Below are positions 7,197 through 14,877 of a stretch of DNA of 34,373 nucleotides, in pieces; position 1 is the stretch's first letter; each line of letters opens with the position of its first letter. The notes beneath the pieces are model-generated. The model was not told where the DNA came from, searched no databases, and saw nothing but the letters and a program-made list of their open reading frames with translations. Both the position numbers and the translations under genes were made by a program. This stretch comes from an uncultured Bifidobacterium sp. (GTDB lineage Bacteria > Actinomycetota > Actinomycetes > Actinomycetales > Bifidobacteriaceae). The DNA lies in the NCBI RefSeq assembly GCF_959020145.1, contig NZ_CAUEQY010000013.1, positions 1 to 34,373 on the forward strand, in the 5' to 3' direction.

Positions 7197-8984
7197 ATGG
7201 GGCAACATGCTCAAGCAATACGGGAAAAACATACGGCACGGAATGTGACGCTTATTGTACTTGCGGTGCTGATCGTGCTACTTGCCATTGCTGCAGTGTT
7301 TGGTATGCAACTGTATAAGCAGGCAAAAAGCGTCAAGGCACACGAATCGCAAGCCATATCCTCACTATCCGCAATCAATGACCCTGCAAAGCTCAAGGAT
7401 GCCGCCGCGTCGCAGGCGTCCATCGCGCAGGCTCAGCAGCAGACGACGCAGGCCAAGCAGATTGCGCACGGTTCATTATGGAACGTGGCTGCGAAAATGC
7501 CGTTCGTCGGCAGTGACATCGCCACTGTGCAAGGCATGACGGAAGTCGTGGACAACCTTGCACAGCAGACACTGCCATCGTTGACCACTGCGGTGCAACA
7601 GCTTGCCGATGCCAATCTTTCCGGTGCGGAAGGGCAACTTAATCTGCAGCCAATCGCCGATGCGCAAGGTAACTTCGACAAGCTCAACCAGCAGGTGCAG
7701 CAGCAGAACAAGCAGTATAACAGTCTTGCCGAGCCGAAAATCGGCATGGTGAAGAAAGCCTATCAGCAGGGCAAGGACCAGCTTGACAATATCGCCGATT
7801 TGGTCGGACAGGTCAGCAACGCCACTCACATGCTGCCTTCCTTCCTCGGCCAGAACGGTGCCCGCACATACTTGCTGGCGGCACAGACCACATCCGAAAC
7901 ACGTTCCGGCGGCGGCTTGGTTGGCTCTCTCGGCACCATGACTGCGGATCATGGCAAAATCGCGGTGGGGGACTTCCACCCGAATGGTGAGTTCGTCAAT
8001 GGCAACAACGGCACCGCTGAGGAACATGCGGTATTCAACAGGCCGTTGGGTTTCTCCTTCGACGTGCGAGACACCTTCGCGGTGCCGGATGTTTCCCGCA
8101 ACGCGGAAATGCTCAACGCTTCATGGCAGCGTTCGCAATATGCCTGCAACATCGACGGTTTGATTTCCGTGGATCCGGTGTTCATCCAGAAGATGGTGGA
8201 GATCAACGGACCAGTCACTTTGTCCAACGGCACTGTGCTTACCGGCGAGAACACCGCCGAATACATGCTCAACACCATCTACAAGGACGTTCCTGTGGCA
8301 CAGCAGGACGAATACTTCGAGTACATTGCCAAAACGGTGATGGACGGCGCTTTTGGCAACATGACTGTGGACAAGATGATGAAGGTGGCGCAAAGCATCG
8401 GTGATTTGGCCGAGAACCGCCACTTCTACGCCTACACGTTCCACGATGACGAAGCGAAGTACTTCCAAGGTGCTGGACTCGCCAAGAATGCGCCTGAGAG
8501 CGAGACCAATCCGGAAACGGGCATTTACATCAGCGAGCAGAATCCTTCGAAGATGGGTTGGTATATCGACCGTACCAGCGAAGTGACCAAGACAGGTGAC
8601 AAGACCTACCACGTGAAGTACACGCTGACCAACCGTATGACTTCCACGGAAATGGCTACCTGCACGAGTTACATTCTCGGTGGTGAGCAGAAGGGCGTTG
8701 GTGGCGTGCCCGTGGCGCCGAGTGGCACATCCGCGCAGCGTGTGCTGATTTACGCGCCTGCAGGTGGTTCGATTGGATCAATCGCCGTGACCGGTGATGT
8801 GCGTGACCGTAGCAATGCCACCATGGACGGCAAGCCATTGAACTCCAGTATGGCGTACATCGCACCTGGCAAGAGCGTGACGTACGAGTTCGACGTGACC
8901 GTGTCTGACAAGGCCACGGCTGATATGAAGCTCGATCAGACGCCGTGTGGCAAAATGACCAATGATGTGAAATACGACTATTGA
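7197..8984 (+). CDS. DUF4012 domain-containing membrane-anchored protein
   Basis: The 595-residue protein has one N-terminal membrane helix (about 18-43, TLIVLAVLIVLLAIAAVFG) and a large external part. The stretch ARTYLLAAQTTSETRSGGG with LVGSLGTM is the hallmark of DUF4012, a family repeatedly found in actinobacterial polysaccharide loci and of unknown biochemical role. The N-terminal external third is Gln/Ala-rich and helical; the C-terminal part looks beta-rich. There is no sorting motif. Start: ATG preceded by GAGGAG at good spacing. It is separated from the priming transferase by a terminator and from the next gene by another, so it is probably transcribed alone. A resemblance to the LytR-CpsA-Psr context suggests a role in attaching or processing the polymer, but this is inference from neighbours. 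Confidence 0.85.
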   Translation: MGQHAQAIREKHTARNVTLIVLAVLIVLLAIAAVFGMQLYKQAKSVKAHESQAISSLSAINDPAKLKDAAASQASIAQAQQQTTQAKQIAHGSLWNVAAKMPFVGSDIATVQGMTEVVDNLAQQTLPSLTTAVQQLADANLSGAEGQLNLQPIADAQGNFDKLNQQVQQQNKQYNSLAEPKIGMVKKAYQQGKDQLDNIADLVGQVSNATHMLPSFLGQNGARTYLLAAQTTSETRSGGGLVGSLGTMTADHGKIAVGDFHPNGEFVNGNNGTAEEHAVFNRPLGFSFDVRDTFAVPDVSRNAEMLNASWQRSQYACNIDGLISVDPVFIQKMVEINGPVTLSNGTVLTGENTAEYMLNTIYKDVPVAQQDEYFEYIAKTVMDGAFGNMTVDKMMKVAQSIGDLAENRHFYAYTFHDDEAKYFQGAGLAKNAPESETNPETGIYISEQNPSKMGWYIDRTSEVTKTGDKTYHVKYTLTNRMTSTEMATCTSYILGGEQKGVGGVPVAPSGTSAQRVLIYAPAGGSIGSIAVTGDVRDRSNATMDGKPLNSSMAYIAPGKSVTYEFDVTVSDKATADMKLDQTPCGKMTNDVKYDY

Positions 8985-9094
8985 AATATGGCGCGGTAAT
9001 TCTCGACATTATTGGTGCATGTTTTCCTTGAATTCATCTCAATGAAAACTTGTTCAATGAAGTCTATGAATTATTGCTATATTCTTGGAAATAC

Positions 9095-9137
9095 AGGGGG
9101 TATTTCTGCTGGAAAGCGGAGATACCCCCTATTTTAT
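9095..9137 (+). terminator. intrinsic terminator after DUF4012 gene
   Basis: AGGGGGTATTTC (9095-9106) pairs with GAGATACCCCCT (9119-9130) with one mismatch, followed by ATTTTATT. It lies 110 nt after the stop in a very AT-rich stretch. Confidence 0.7.
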
Positions 9138-9218
9138 TAGTGAAAAAAAGGGTGTATTTATGCGAATTGTTGTATTATATTGCATGTAATTAATATCCTA
9201 TATTTTCAAGGGGTTGGC

Positions 9219-9707
9219 ATGTCTGTTCTTGACGGATTTGAAGCAGTGGGAGAAAAGACCACCACCAATAAGATGACCATGACGGTCATGGAATCATCCG
9301 TTCGCTTTTCCAAAGGCGTGACCGAAGCGCTCGGATGCCCGGCATACGTGAAATTGCTGGTGAATGACAAGCGGAAGAAGATCGCAGTCCAGGCATGCAA
9401 CGCCAAAGACGAGAACGCCATCAAGTTCTGCAAGACCAAGCGAAGCAAGGCCGATGGCGTCGACTCTGACGCTGCAGGAAAGGCTTCTTCCGTGACCGTG
9501 CGTACCACCGATGTGCTGGTAGCGGTGCAGAAGTATTTCACTTTCCCGCCGGTCGCAGACGACCAGATTGCCTATTTCGCCATGGATGGCGAGTCCTACC
9601 CGGATGAGAAGGTTGTCATTTTTGCTGTGGCCGATGCTTCAAAGGGTGTATCCGGCAAGCGCGGTCCCCGCAAAGGTTCGCATCATACGGCCAAAGATGG
9701 CGAGTAA
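9219..9707 (+). CDS. conserved-looking protein of unknown function
   Basis: I do not recognise this 162-residue protein. It is soluble, with no signal peptide or membrane helix. The first 80 residues have a regular alternating pattern (MTVMESSVRFSKGVTEALG, then YVKLLVNDKRKKIAVQAC), suggesting a beta-rich fold that could bind nucleic acid or a partner. The C-terminus is basic and ends in KRGPRKGSHHTAKDGE, a tail typical of nucleic-acid-associated proteins. The start ATG is preceded by AAGGGG at 5-nt spacing. Upstream sequence is very AT-rich, and a terminator ends the previous gene, so it has its own promoter. Thirty-two nt after its stop is a perfect 13-bp inverted repeat. It may be a small DNA-binding or antitoxin-like protein, but nothing in the sequence proves this. 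Confidence 0.75.
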   Translation: MSVLDGFEAVGEKTTTNKMTMTVMESSVRFSKGVTEALGCPAYVKLLVNDKRKKIAVQACNAKDENAIKFCKTKRSKADGVDSDAAGKASSVTVRTTDVLVAVQKYFTFPPVADDQIAYFAMDGESYPDEKVVIFAVADASKGVSGKRGPRKGSHHTAKDGE

Positions 9708-9738
9708 GTGAACAATATTCCGCTCAGCTTGAAAAATC

Positions 9739-9781
9739 GCATATAGTACAGTTCTCTTGATGTGAGTGCTGTACTATATGC
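9739..9781. promoter_or_regulatory. perfect 13-bp inverted repeat
   Basis: GCATATAGTACAG (9739-9751) and CTGTACTATATGC (9769-9781) are perfect inverted repeats with a 17-nt spacer. The arms are AT-rich and contain promoter-like TATAGT, so an operator or a regulatory RNA stem is more likely than a classical GC-rich terminator. There is no T-run. Confidence 0.6.
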
Positions 9782-9872
9782 AGTATCTTGATAGGCTGTG
9801 CGAAACGTCCATAAACGCTAATAATGAGTACGTATGCATCCAGCCCAAAAATCCTGAAAAAGGGAGCTTGGA

Positions 9873-10067
9873 ATGAATGTGGCAGGTAGTGGGCGTGTAG
9901 GATTTTCGTTCAGTATTCGAGTCGCTCAAAATAACGTGCTTGGTTGGCGATGGACGGTGGAAAAAGAGCATGATGGCTTTTTCGAGCCCGTTGCGTCTGG
10001 CCGTTCGCTCACGCGTAAGATGGCCAAAAGGGCCGCGATAAAAGCGATGAATGAATTGCGTGCATAA
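9873..10067 (+). CDS. small protein of unknown function (64 aa)
   Basis: A short reading frame preceded by AAAAAGGGAG, about 7 nt before the ATG. The product has WRWTVEKEHDGFFEPVASGR followed by a basic helix, SLTRKMAKRAAIKAMNE. The first half could form a small beta-sheet (RVGFSFSIRVAQNNVLG), as in small beta-beta-alpha nucleic-acid-binding proteins. No family is recognised. A coding assignment is supported by the ribosome-binding site and amphipathic character, not by homology. It is followed by a long convergent hairpin. Confidence 0.5.
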   Translation: MNVAGSGRVGFSFSIRVAQNNVLGWRWTVEKEHDGFFEPVASGRSLTRKMAKRAAIKAMNELRA

Positions 10068-10127
10068 ACAACCGTAACGCCATGAATGGCCTGCATCTTT
10101 CCATATGAAATATAAAAGAGGCATATA

Positions 10128-10172
10128 AGACAGGAGAGGTTCCGCACAATGTGTGCGGAACCTCTCCTGTCT
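10128..10172 (-). terminator. 21-bp perfect hairpin between convergent genes
   Basis: AGACAGGAGAGGTTCCGCAC plus A (10128-10148) pairs perfectly with 10152-10172 around a 3-nt loop. It lies 14 nt beyond the stop of the minus-strand Rpf-like gene and 60 nt beyond the stop of the 64-aa gene, so it can end transcription from both sides. T-rich sequence follows on the minus strand. Confidence 0.75.
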
Positions 10173-10185
10173 GAAAAACTAAAAC

Positions 10186-11181
10186 TCAGTAGCAGTGGTG
10201 GGCGAGCCAGTAGGTGTAGGCGCCCTGGATGGAGCCGTAGCGCTGTGCGCAGTAGCCCCAGAACCACTTGAGCTGGGTCTGATAGTTGGTGGCCCAGTCA
10301 GCGCCGGCGCTCACCATCTTCGAACCGGGCAGAGCTTGCGGCAGGCCGTAGGCACCGGAAGACGGGTTCGTGGCGGAAACATTCCAACCGGATTCGTGGG
10401 AAATGATGTACACGGTCGCGGTGAAATCAGCCTCGGAATAGCCGCTGGACAGCAGATAATCGTGAGCCCACTGCTGCATTTCGCCAGCCGGCACGGTGGT
10501 GCCGATCGACGCTGCGGCCGCGGACGGCGTGGACGAGGAGCCGGTGCCGACGAGGATCACCTTGTCGGTCGGAGCCTTCTTCACGAAAGAGCTGATCATA
10601 TTGGAAGACATGACCTTGCCGCCGGACTTGGTGACGAGGTTCGTGGTCTCCATAACACCGTTCGCGCCTTCGGTCTCGACCTTCTCCTGGCCCTTCGGCA
10701 GGCTGGAGGTCTCTTTCTTGACCGTGTTGAATGCGATATCCGTATCAGACACCTCAACGGAAGCGCCGGCACGTTCGATCTTGATGACGGTGTTCTCGTT
10801 CACCTTCGTATCCAAAGACGGGGAAACGGTGTCTTCCGTATCAAGGGTGATGTCGCCCGCGTCAAGCACGGACTTCACGTCGGTGAAATGCATGCCGGGA
10901 ACCACGCGGGTCTTGCCGTTGATCTTCACGGTGACGTACGAAGTATCTCCGGAAAGCGCCTCACGGGCGTTGCCACGGGAGGCTTCGATGCTGTCGGTGA
11001 CGGAATACGCGGTGACCTGCTTGGCAGGAGACTTCTCCGCGGTGGCGTACAGATTATGCGACACGATGCCGCCAGTGGCCAACAGCCCCACTGCCGCAAC
11101 CGTTGCGACAATCTTCACCATCTGAGATTTGCCCGGCAAGGCAAACGTAGTTGGTTGGGCATGTTTCTTATGGCTAGCCAT
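10186..11181 (-). CDS. Rpf-like cell-wall protein with G5 domain and transglycosylase-like C-terminus
   Basis: The 331-residue exported protein is built like RpfB of actinobacteria. A basic N-terminus and membrane/signal helix (about 22-46) are followed by a DUF348-type unit (YVTVKINGKTRVVPGMHF), a G5 domain (about 140-215) and a C-terminal lysozyme/transglycosylase-like module of about 95 residues. The last holds ISHESGWNVSATNPSSGAYG with LPQALPGSKM; Glu263 in the HESGW motif is the likely catalytic acid. Such enzymes cleave peptidoglycan glycan strands in growth and separation. One Cys pair near the C-terminus may form a disulfide. Start: ATG after TAGGAGCAGA. The leader of about 90 nt can fold into a stem (11203-11262), suggesting post-initiation control. 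It lies downstream of trxA on the same strand. Confidence 0.88.
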   Translation of the reverse strand: MASHKKHAQPTTFALPGKSQMVKIVATVAAVGLLATGGIVSHNLYATAEKSPAKQVTAYSVTDSIEASRGNAREALSGDTSYVTVKINGKTRVVPGMHFTDVKSVLDAGDITLDTEDTVSPSLDTKVNENTVIKIERAGASVEVSDTDIAFNTVKKETSSLPKGQEKVETEGANGVMETTNLVTKSGGKVMSSNMISSFVKKAPTDKVILVGTGSSSTPSAAAASIGTTVPAGEMQQWAHDYLLSSGYSEADFTATVYIISHESGWNVSATNPSSGAYGLPQALPGSKMVSAGADWATNYQTQLKWFWGYCAQRYGSIQGAYTYWLAHHCY

Positions 11182-11202
11182 TCTGCTCCTACATCGGGTA
11201 CA

Positions 11203-11262
11203 ATTCCTCGGCGGATTCCGTGCCTAGGGCACGGCGCACAACCGCTAGGGTTCCGCCGGAAT
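11203..11262 (-). promoter_or_regulatory. structured 5' leader of the Rpf-like gene
   Basis: On the minus strand, ATTCC then GGCGGA pair with TCCGCC and GGAAT, enclosing an inner hairpin CCGTGCC/GGCACGG (11218-11234). A -10-like TAGACT (11279-11284) lies just upstream, so the structure would be at the start of the transcript, about 20 nt before the ATG. It does not match the c-di-AMP riboswitch that precedes some actinobacterial rpf genes, as far as I can tell. Confidence 0.45.
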
Positions 11263-11339
11263 GCGCGCAACTGCATATAGTCTACCGCACCCCAAGGAAC
11301 TTGAAGATAACGTATGCAACGCGCAGGCGACGGGCCGAA

Positions 11340-11744
11340 TCATCGTTCCGACTGACTACTTGGCGTTTTCACTTTGGCGTCTCCGCTGGAAGCGGTGTTC
11401 CCATCGGAAGCGGCCGCATCCATATCCAACGCCTTGGCCTGGCTGATCAGATCATCCAAATCGGAAGCGCGCAACGCGCCGGCCTGTTGGAAGATGATCT
11501 GCTGCTTCTTGACGACCATCAGCGTCGGCACTGCCTGAACCTTGGCCGCGGCGGCCAGATCGGGATTCTGATCGATATCCACCTTCGCGAAATAGACGTC
11601 CGGATTCGCCTCGCTTGCCTTCTCGAACGTTGGGCCGAATGCACGGCACGGACCGCACCACGTGGCCCAGAAATCCACGAACACTAGATCATTGGATTCG
11701 ACGACCTGGTTGAAATCCTGCGAAGTGACTGCATGCGTTGCCAT
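11340..11744 (-). CDS. trxA: thioredoxin
   Basis: The 134-residue protein has the thioredoxin fold with active site WCGPC (Cys30 and Cys33), the preceding VFVDFWAT strand and the cis-proline loop VQAVPTLMV. It is a general protein disulfide reductant that would accept electrons from thioredoxin reductase, which is not in this window. After the fold (about residue 108) there is an extra Ala/Ser/Asp-rich tail of about 25 residues, longer than E. coli TrxA (108). No signal peptide is seen, so it is cytoplasmic. Start: ATG after GGGGAA. The upstream region, shared with a divergent NUDIX-like gene, holds two palindromes that could serve redox or other regulation. Confidence 0.93.
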   Translation of the reverse strand: MATHAVTSQDFNQVVESNDLVFVDFWATWCGPCRAFGPTFEKASEANPDVYFAKVDIDQNPDLAAAAKVQAVPTLMVVKKQQIIFQQAGALRASDLDDLISQAKALDMDAAASDGNTASSGDAKVKTPSSQSER

Positions 11745-11762
11745 ATGCGTTCCCCATTCCCC

Positions 11763-11820
11763 GGCTTACGCTATAAGCCGATTTCAAAAACAATATCGTG
11801 CAATGCTGCGCAATATTGCG
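11763..11820. promoter_or_regulatory. palindromes in the trxA / NUDIX divergent region
   Basis: GGCTTA (11763-11768) and TAAGCC (11774-11779) flank 5 nt, 19 nt upstream of the trxA ATG. CGCAATATTGCG (11809-11820) is a perfect 12-bp palindrome, and CAATAT also occurs at 11791. This density of symmetry near a promoter suggests operator sites. No known regulator consensus was matched. Confidence 0.4.
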
Positions 11821-11906
11821 AAAGACCGTTTGCGAAAAGTATATAGCCGCACGCCACGCAAACACACTGCCGCACCCGATTGCGCTATGGGAAGAATCGG
11901 AAGCAC

Positions 11907-11934
11907 GTGACATTCACATGCCGTGCGTGATAAT
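11907..11934 (+). promoter_or_regulatory. leaderless promoter of the NUDIX-like gene
   Basis: GTGACA (11907-11912) and GATAAT (11929-11934) are spaced 16 bp, close to the consensus. The -10 ends 6 nt before the ATG at 11941, so transcription should begin at or next to the start codon. Confidence 0.6.
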
Positions 11935-11940
11935 GGAACC

Positions 11941-12561
11941 ATGCCAGTGATGAATGATGAAGTGCCCGACGAGGGCGATTTCGACGCCAACCGCCATCGC
12001 GGGGAATTCGACGACATTACGCCGGAGGATTTCATCCGCGGAATGGGCAACCCTCCGGGATGGCTCCCATCGGACGAAATCAACCGCATGCGCCACGAAA
12101 TACCGATTCCGTACGTCGTGGTCGTGCCGGTGCGCACCGACGATCTCGGCAGGGTGGCGCAAATCGGCTCGCTGCTGCGCGTCACCGACGACGGCGGTAT
12201 CGAACGCACATTGATCGCCGGACGTGTGCTCTATCACGAATCGTTGCGTGAAGCGGTGGCGCGCAACGTCGCAAAAGATTTGGGCGATATCGCCCTGCCG
12301 CAGCTGCCGATCAGCCTGCAGCCGTTCACCGTGGCCGAATTCTTCCCGACACCCGGCCTATCCGACTATTACGATCCACGCCAACATGCGATCGCGCTGT
12401 GCTACGTGGTGCCGATCGCCGGCGATTGCAAGCCGCAGGACGAGACGCTCGATGTGGAATGGGTCGACCCGTCCGGAGACATGCTCGACACCTTCGTCGG
12501 GCAGATGGCCAATGGTTACGGCACCATCGTGCGGCAGGCGCTCGCATGGACCGGCAAGTAG
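11941..12561 (+). CDS. NUDIX-like (DUF4916-type) protein
   Basis: The 206-residue protein begins with an acidic segment ending in PEDFIRGMGNPPGWLPSDE, then IPYVVVVPVRTDD and LRVTDDGGIERTLIAGRVLY. These resemble actinobacterial DUF4916 proteins with a NUDIX fold. A strict NUDIX box (GX5EX7REUXEEXGU) is not visible: the segment HESLREAVARNVAKDLGDIA sits in its place and lacks the EE pair, so pyrophosphatase activity is doubtful. No signal peptide or membrane segment is present. The start ATG at 11941 is chosen because GATAAT ends 6 nt before it, implying a leaderless mRNA; a GTG at 11923 is too far upstream. The next gene starts 73 nt downstream. Substrate and role are unknown. Confidence 0.75.
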   Translation: MPVMNDEVPDEGDFDANRHRGEFDDITPEDFIRGMGNPPGWLPSDEINRMRHEIPIPYVVVVPVRTDDLGRVAQIGSLLRVTDDGGIERTLIAGRVLYHESLREAVARNVAKDLGDIALPQLPISLQPFTVAEFFPTPGLSDYYDPRQHAIALCYVVPIAGDCKPQDETLDVEWVDPSGDMLDTFVGQMANGYGTIVRQALAWTGK

Positions 12562-12634
12562 GACAAGCCGCGCACGCGGGGCAAAAGCCAAGCAAACTAG
12601 GCGAATAGGCAGATAGGGGAGGATTAGAAAAAAT

Positions 12635-13483
12635 ATGGCGATTGAACTGAACAACAACATATATACGGACGGCGGCAACGATACCGAAACCACGCCGGTG
12701 GTGCTCGTGCACGGCTTTCCGGTGGACCACCGCATGTGGGACGAGTGCGCGGCGGCTTTACGCGACCAAGCTGTGAAACCATTTGCGATCTGGGCTCCGG
12801 ACATGCCCGGCGCCGGCGAAGGACCGATTCCGTCCGACGAAGACAGCGGCGGCAAGGACGCCGACGGCGCGTTCCCATACGGACTGGACCGCATGGCGGA
12901 CGCGTACGTGGACCTGCTGCACGCCGCCGGCTACAGCAAAGCCATCTGGGTGGGCCTGTCGATGGGCGGCTACCTGATTCTCGACATTCAACGCCTGCAT
13001 CCGGAAGCGGTGGCGGCGCTCGCCCTGTGCGACACGAAAGCCGACGCCGACTCCGCCGGCATGCGATTGAAGCGCGTCGCAATCGCCACCGACTGCGAAA
13101 CGACCGGCACACACGAGCCGGTCATGGGATTCGCCGTGCCGTCGGAAGCCGATTCCACCGTGAAGCAGTCGGACGCCTACTGCAGGCAGTTCGAAACGTG
13201 GATCAACGAACAGCCCGCAGTAGGCATCGCCTGGCGCGAACGCATGGCCGCAGGCCGTCCCGACCTGAACGACGTGCTGCCGAACATCAACGTGCCAGTC
13301 GCAGTAATCTGCGGCGACAAGGACCCGTCCAGCCCGCCGGCAGTGATGAAGCCGGTCGCCGACGCGATGACGAAAACCGACGTGACGATGACGGTGATCG
13401 ACGACTGCGGTCACTTCAGCGCGTACGAACACCCCGACCAGGTGGCCGCCGCGTTGCTGGAACTGGTGAAGCGAGTCGGCTGA
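12635..13483 (+). CDS. alpha/beta hydrolase
   Basis: The 282-residue protein shows the alpha/beta hydrolase fold: oxyanion-hole region VLVHGFPVDHRMW, nucleophile elbow GLSMGG (Ser109), acid residue in ICGDKDPSSP and catalytic His260 in CGHFSAYEHP. An inserted acidic loop (PSDEDSGGKDADGAF, about 68-83) follows the first strands. It is cytoplasmic and could be an esterase, lactonase or haloperoxidase-like enzyme; substrate cannot be inferred. It starts at ATG after GGGGAGGA, with a long 11-nt spacing. It is probably co-transcribed with the NUDIX-like gene (73-nt gap), and an AT-rich island separates it from nudC. Confidence 0.88.
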   Translation: MAIELNNNIYTDGGNDTETTPVVLVHGFPVDHRMWDECAAALRDQAVKPFAIWAPDMPGAGEGPIPSDEDSGGKDADGAFPYGLDRMADAYVDLLHAAGYSKAIWVGLSMGGYLILDIQRLHPEAVAALALCDTKADADSAGMRLKRVAIATDCETTGTHEPVMGFAVPSEADSTVKQSDAYCRQFETWINEQPAVGIAWRERMAAGRPDLNDVLPNINVPVAVICGDKDPSSPPAVMKPVADAMTKTDVTMTVIDDCGHFSAYEHPDQVAAALLELVKRVG

Positions 13484-13524
13484 GCCGGCTGCGACGATTA
13501 TCTGTGGCAGACCATCCGGCGTAT

Positions 13525-13606
13525 CGACAAGATATAGAGAAAATATATAAAACGTATATACGAAATATGTACTACGTATGTATAACGAATATATTCCGTA
13601 TATAAC
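13525..13606. other. AT-rich island with short palindromes
   Basis: In surroundings of about 60 percent GC, this 80-bp stretch is strongly AT-rich. It holds perfect 10-bp palindromes CGTATATACG (13553-13562) and GAATATATTC (13587-13596) plus further CGTATA motifs. It lies directly upstream of nudC and probably contains its promoter and a binding or duplex-melting site. Confidence 0.6.
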
Positions 13607-13630
13607 ACGCATGAAAGAGGCAACACAACC

Positions 13631-14728
13631 ATGAGCGTGTTCTCACCACTGGCATTGACGCAGACCCTGCCGTTCCTGCCACTCGCCCAAGGAGACATCG
13701 ACTACGAAGTGGCACGACGCGGCGAACCCGATCTGTTCGCCAAAGTCCTGGCGGAACCGGCAACGAAAGTCATCCTCGTCAAAGACGGCAAAGTGGCCGT
13801 GCCGCACGGCCAAGGCGCCATCGCCGACTACGCCAACGTGAAAATGCGCCTCGCCCAACTGCCGGGCGCGTACGTTGCCGCGGAACTCGAATCGCACCCA
13901 TCGGCGCTCGCCATATTCCTCGGCTCGTACGGCGGACGATTGGGCGAGCACGTCGTCGCCGTGGACGTGACGCACGTCCAGCCGAACGATACGACGATTA
14001 TGGCTGCGACGGCTCGCAGCGGGGGAGCGGACGACGCGTTCGCCGAAGTGCCGGCGCACGAATCGCAGGAAAACGCGAAATCGCTGCTGGAAAGCGCGGC
14101 AACCCGATTCGACTGGGTGGACCTGCGCGGATTCGCACCCCACGCCAGCGCACGCGAAGCCGGACAGGCAACCTCCGCCATCTCGCTCAGCATGTGGCAC
14201 GCCCGGCAGCGTCACTGCCCGACGTGCGGCGCGCCCGTCGAACCGGCGCTCGGCGGCTGGGCTCAGCACTGCACGAGCGATGAGGATGGCAATCGTTTGC
14301 TGTTCCCCCGAATCGAGCCAGCGGTGATCACCGCGATCGTCGACCATGATGACCGTCTGCTGCTGCAGCACAACAGCGCATGGCGCAACAACGGCCTGTA
14401 CTCGGTTTCGGCCGGATTCGTGGAGGCTGGCGAAAACCTGGAGCACGCATGCCGGCGCGAAGCCAAAGAGGAAGTCGGCATCGAAATAGGCGAACTCAAA
14501 TACCTCGGCTCCCAGCCGTGGCCGTTCCCCTCGTCTCTCATGATGGCGTTCAAAGGCGTGGCGGTCACCACCGACGTGCACGTGGACGGCGAGGAAACGT
14601 TGCAGGCGCGTTGGGTCACACGCGACGAATACATGAGCGAACTGGTTTCGGGACGTATGGAGGCTCCGGGCAAAGCCACGATCGCACGCTACATGATTGA
14701 GGAATGGCTCGGCCACGACCTGCCGTGA
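13631..14728 (+). CDS. nudC: NAD(H) pyrophosphatase (RNA deNADding enzyme family)
   Basis: The 365-residue enzyme should hydrolyse NADH/NAD+ to NMN(H) and AMP; homologues also remove NAD caps from RNA. The NUDIX box GFVEAGENLEHACRREAKEE (starting near residue 262) and the NADH-specific array SQPWPFPSS are intact. N-terminal NudC domain precedes a zinc-ribbon region: HCPTCGAP supplies two cysteines, and a third is in WAQHCTSDEDGN. The fourth cysteine of the usual CxxC...CxxC set is not there, being replaced by acidic or polar residues, so zinc may be bound differently or not at all. Start: ATG preceded by AAAGAGG, with an AT-rich island upstream. It appears to be transcribed on its own. Confidence 0.92.
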   Translation: MSVFSPLALTQTLPFLPLAQGDIDYEVARRGEPDLFAKVLAEPATKVILVKDGKVAVPHGQGAIADYANVKMRLAQLPGAYVAAELESHPSALAIFLGSYGGRLGEHVVAVDVTHVQPNDTTIMAATARSGGADDAFAEVPAHESQENAKSLLESAATRFDWVDLRGFAPHASAREAGQATSAISLSMWHARQRHCPTCGAPVEPALGGWAQHCTSDEDGNRLLFPRIEPAVITAIVDHDDRLLLQHNSAWRNNGLYSVSAGFVEAGENLEHACRREAKEEVGIEIGELKYLGSQPWPFPSSLMMAFKGVAVTTDVHVDGEETLQARWVTRDEYMSELVSGRMEAPGKATIARYMIEEWLGHDLP

Positions 14729-14824
14729 CAAGACCTGCCATTAAAAGGTGGTATCGGCTGAGCCTGTCTTCGGGGCGGTTGCCGGGGGAGCTTGTTTAGG
14801 TATTCGTTTGGGCACTCGTCTGCG

Positions 14825-14830
14825 TATCAT
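14825..14830 (+). promoter_or_regulatory. -10 element upstream of the L,D-transpeptidase gene
   Basis: TATCAT (14825-14830) is followed 5 nt later by an in-frame ATG (14836), and 47 nt later by the better ATG at 14878, which has GAGGAAA upstream. A leader of about 40 nt with a Shine-Dalgarno site is the simpler reading; no clear -35 was found. Confidence 0.4.
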
Positions 14831-14877
14831 GCTGCATGGTATGTACCGTTAAGAGAGTGAATGAGGAAACCACATAC

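Noticed and set aside
10195..11280. Plus-strand open frame of 361 codons opposite the Rpf-like gene
   Set aside because: It is antisense to a gene with clear G5 and transglycosylase-like domains. Composition is Gly/Arg/His-rich, without recognisable motifs.
11203..11284. c-di-AMP (ydaO) riboswitch upstream of the Rpf-like gene
   Set aside because: The leader is too short, and I could not find the conserved internal-loop sequences of that class. Only a generic stem is supported.
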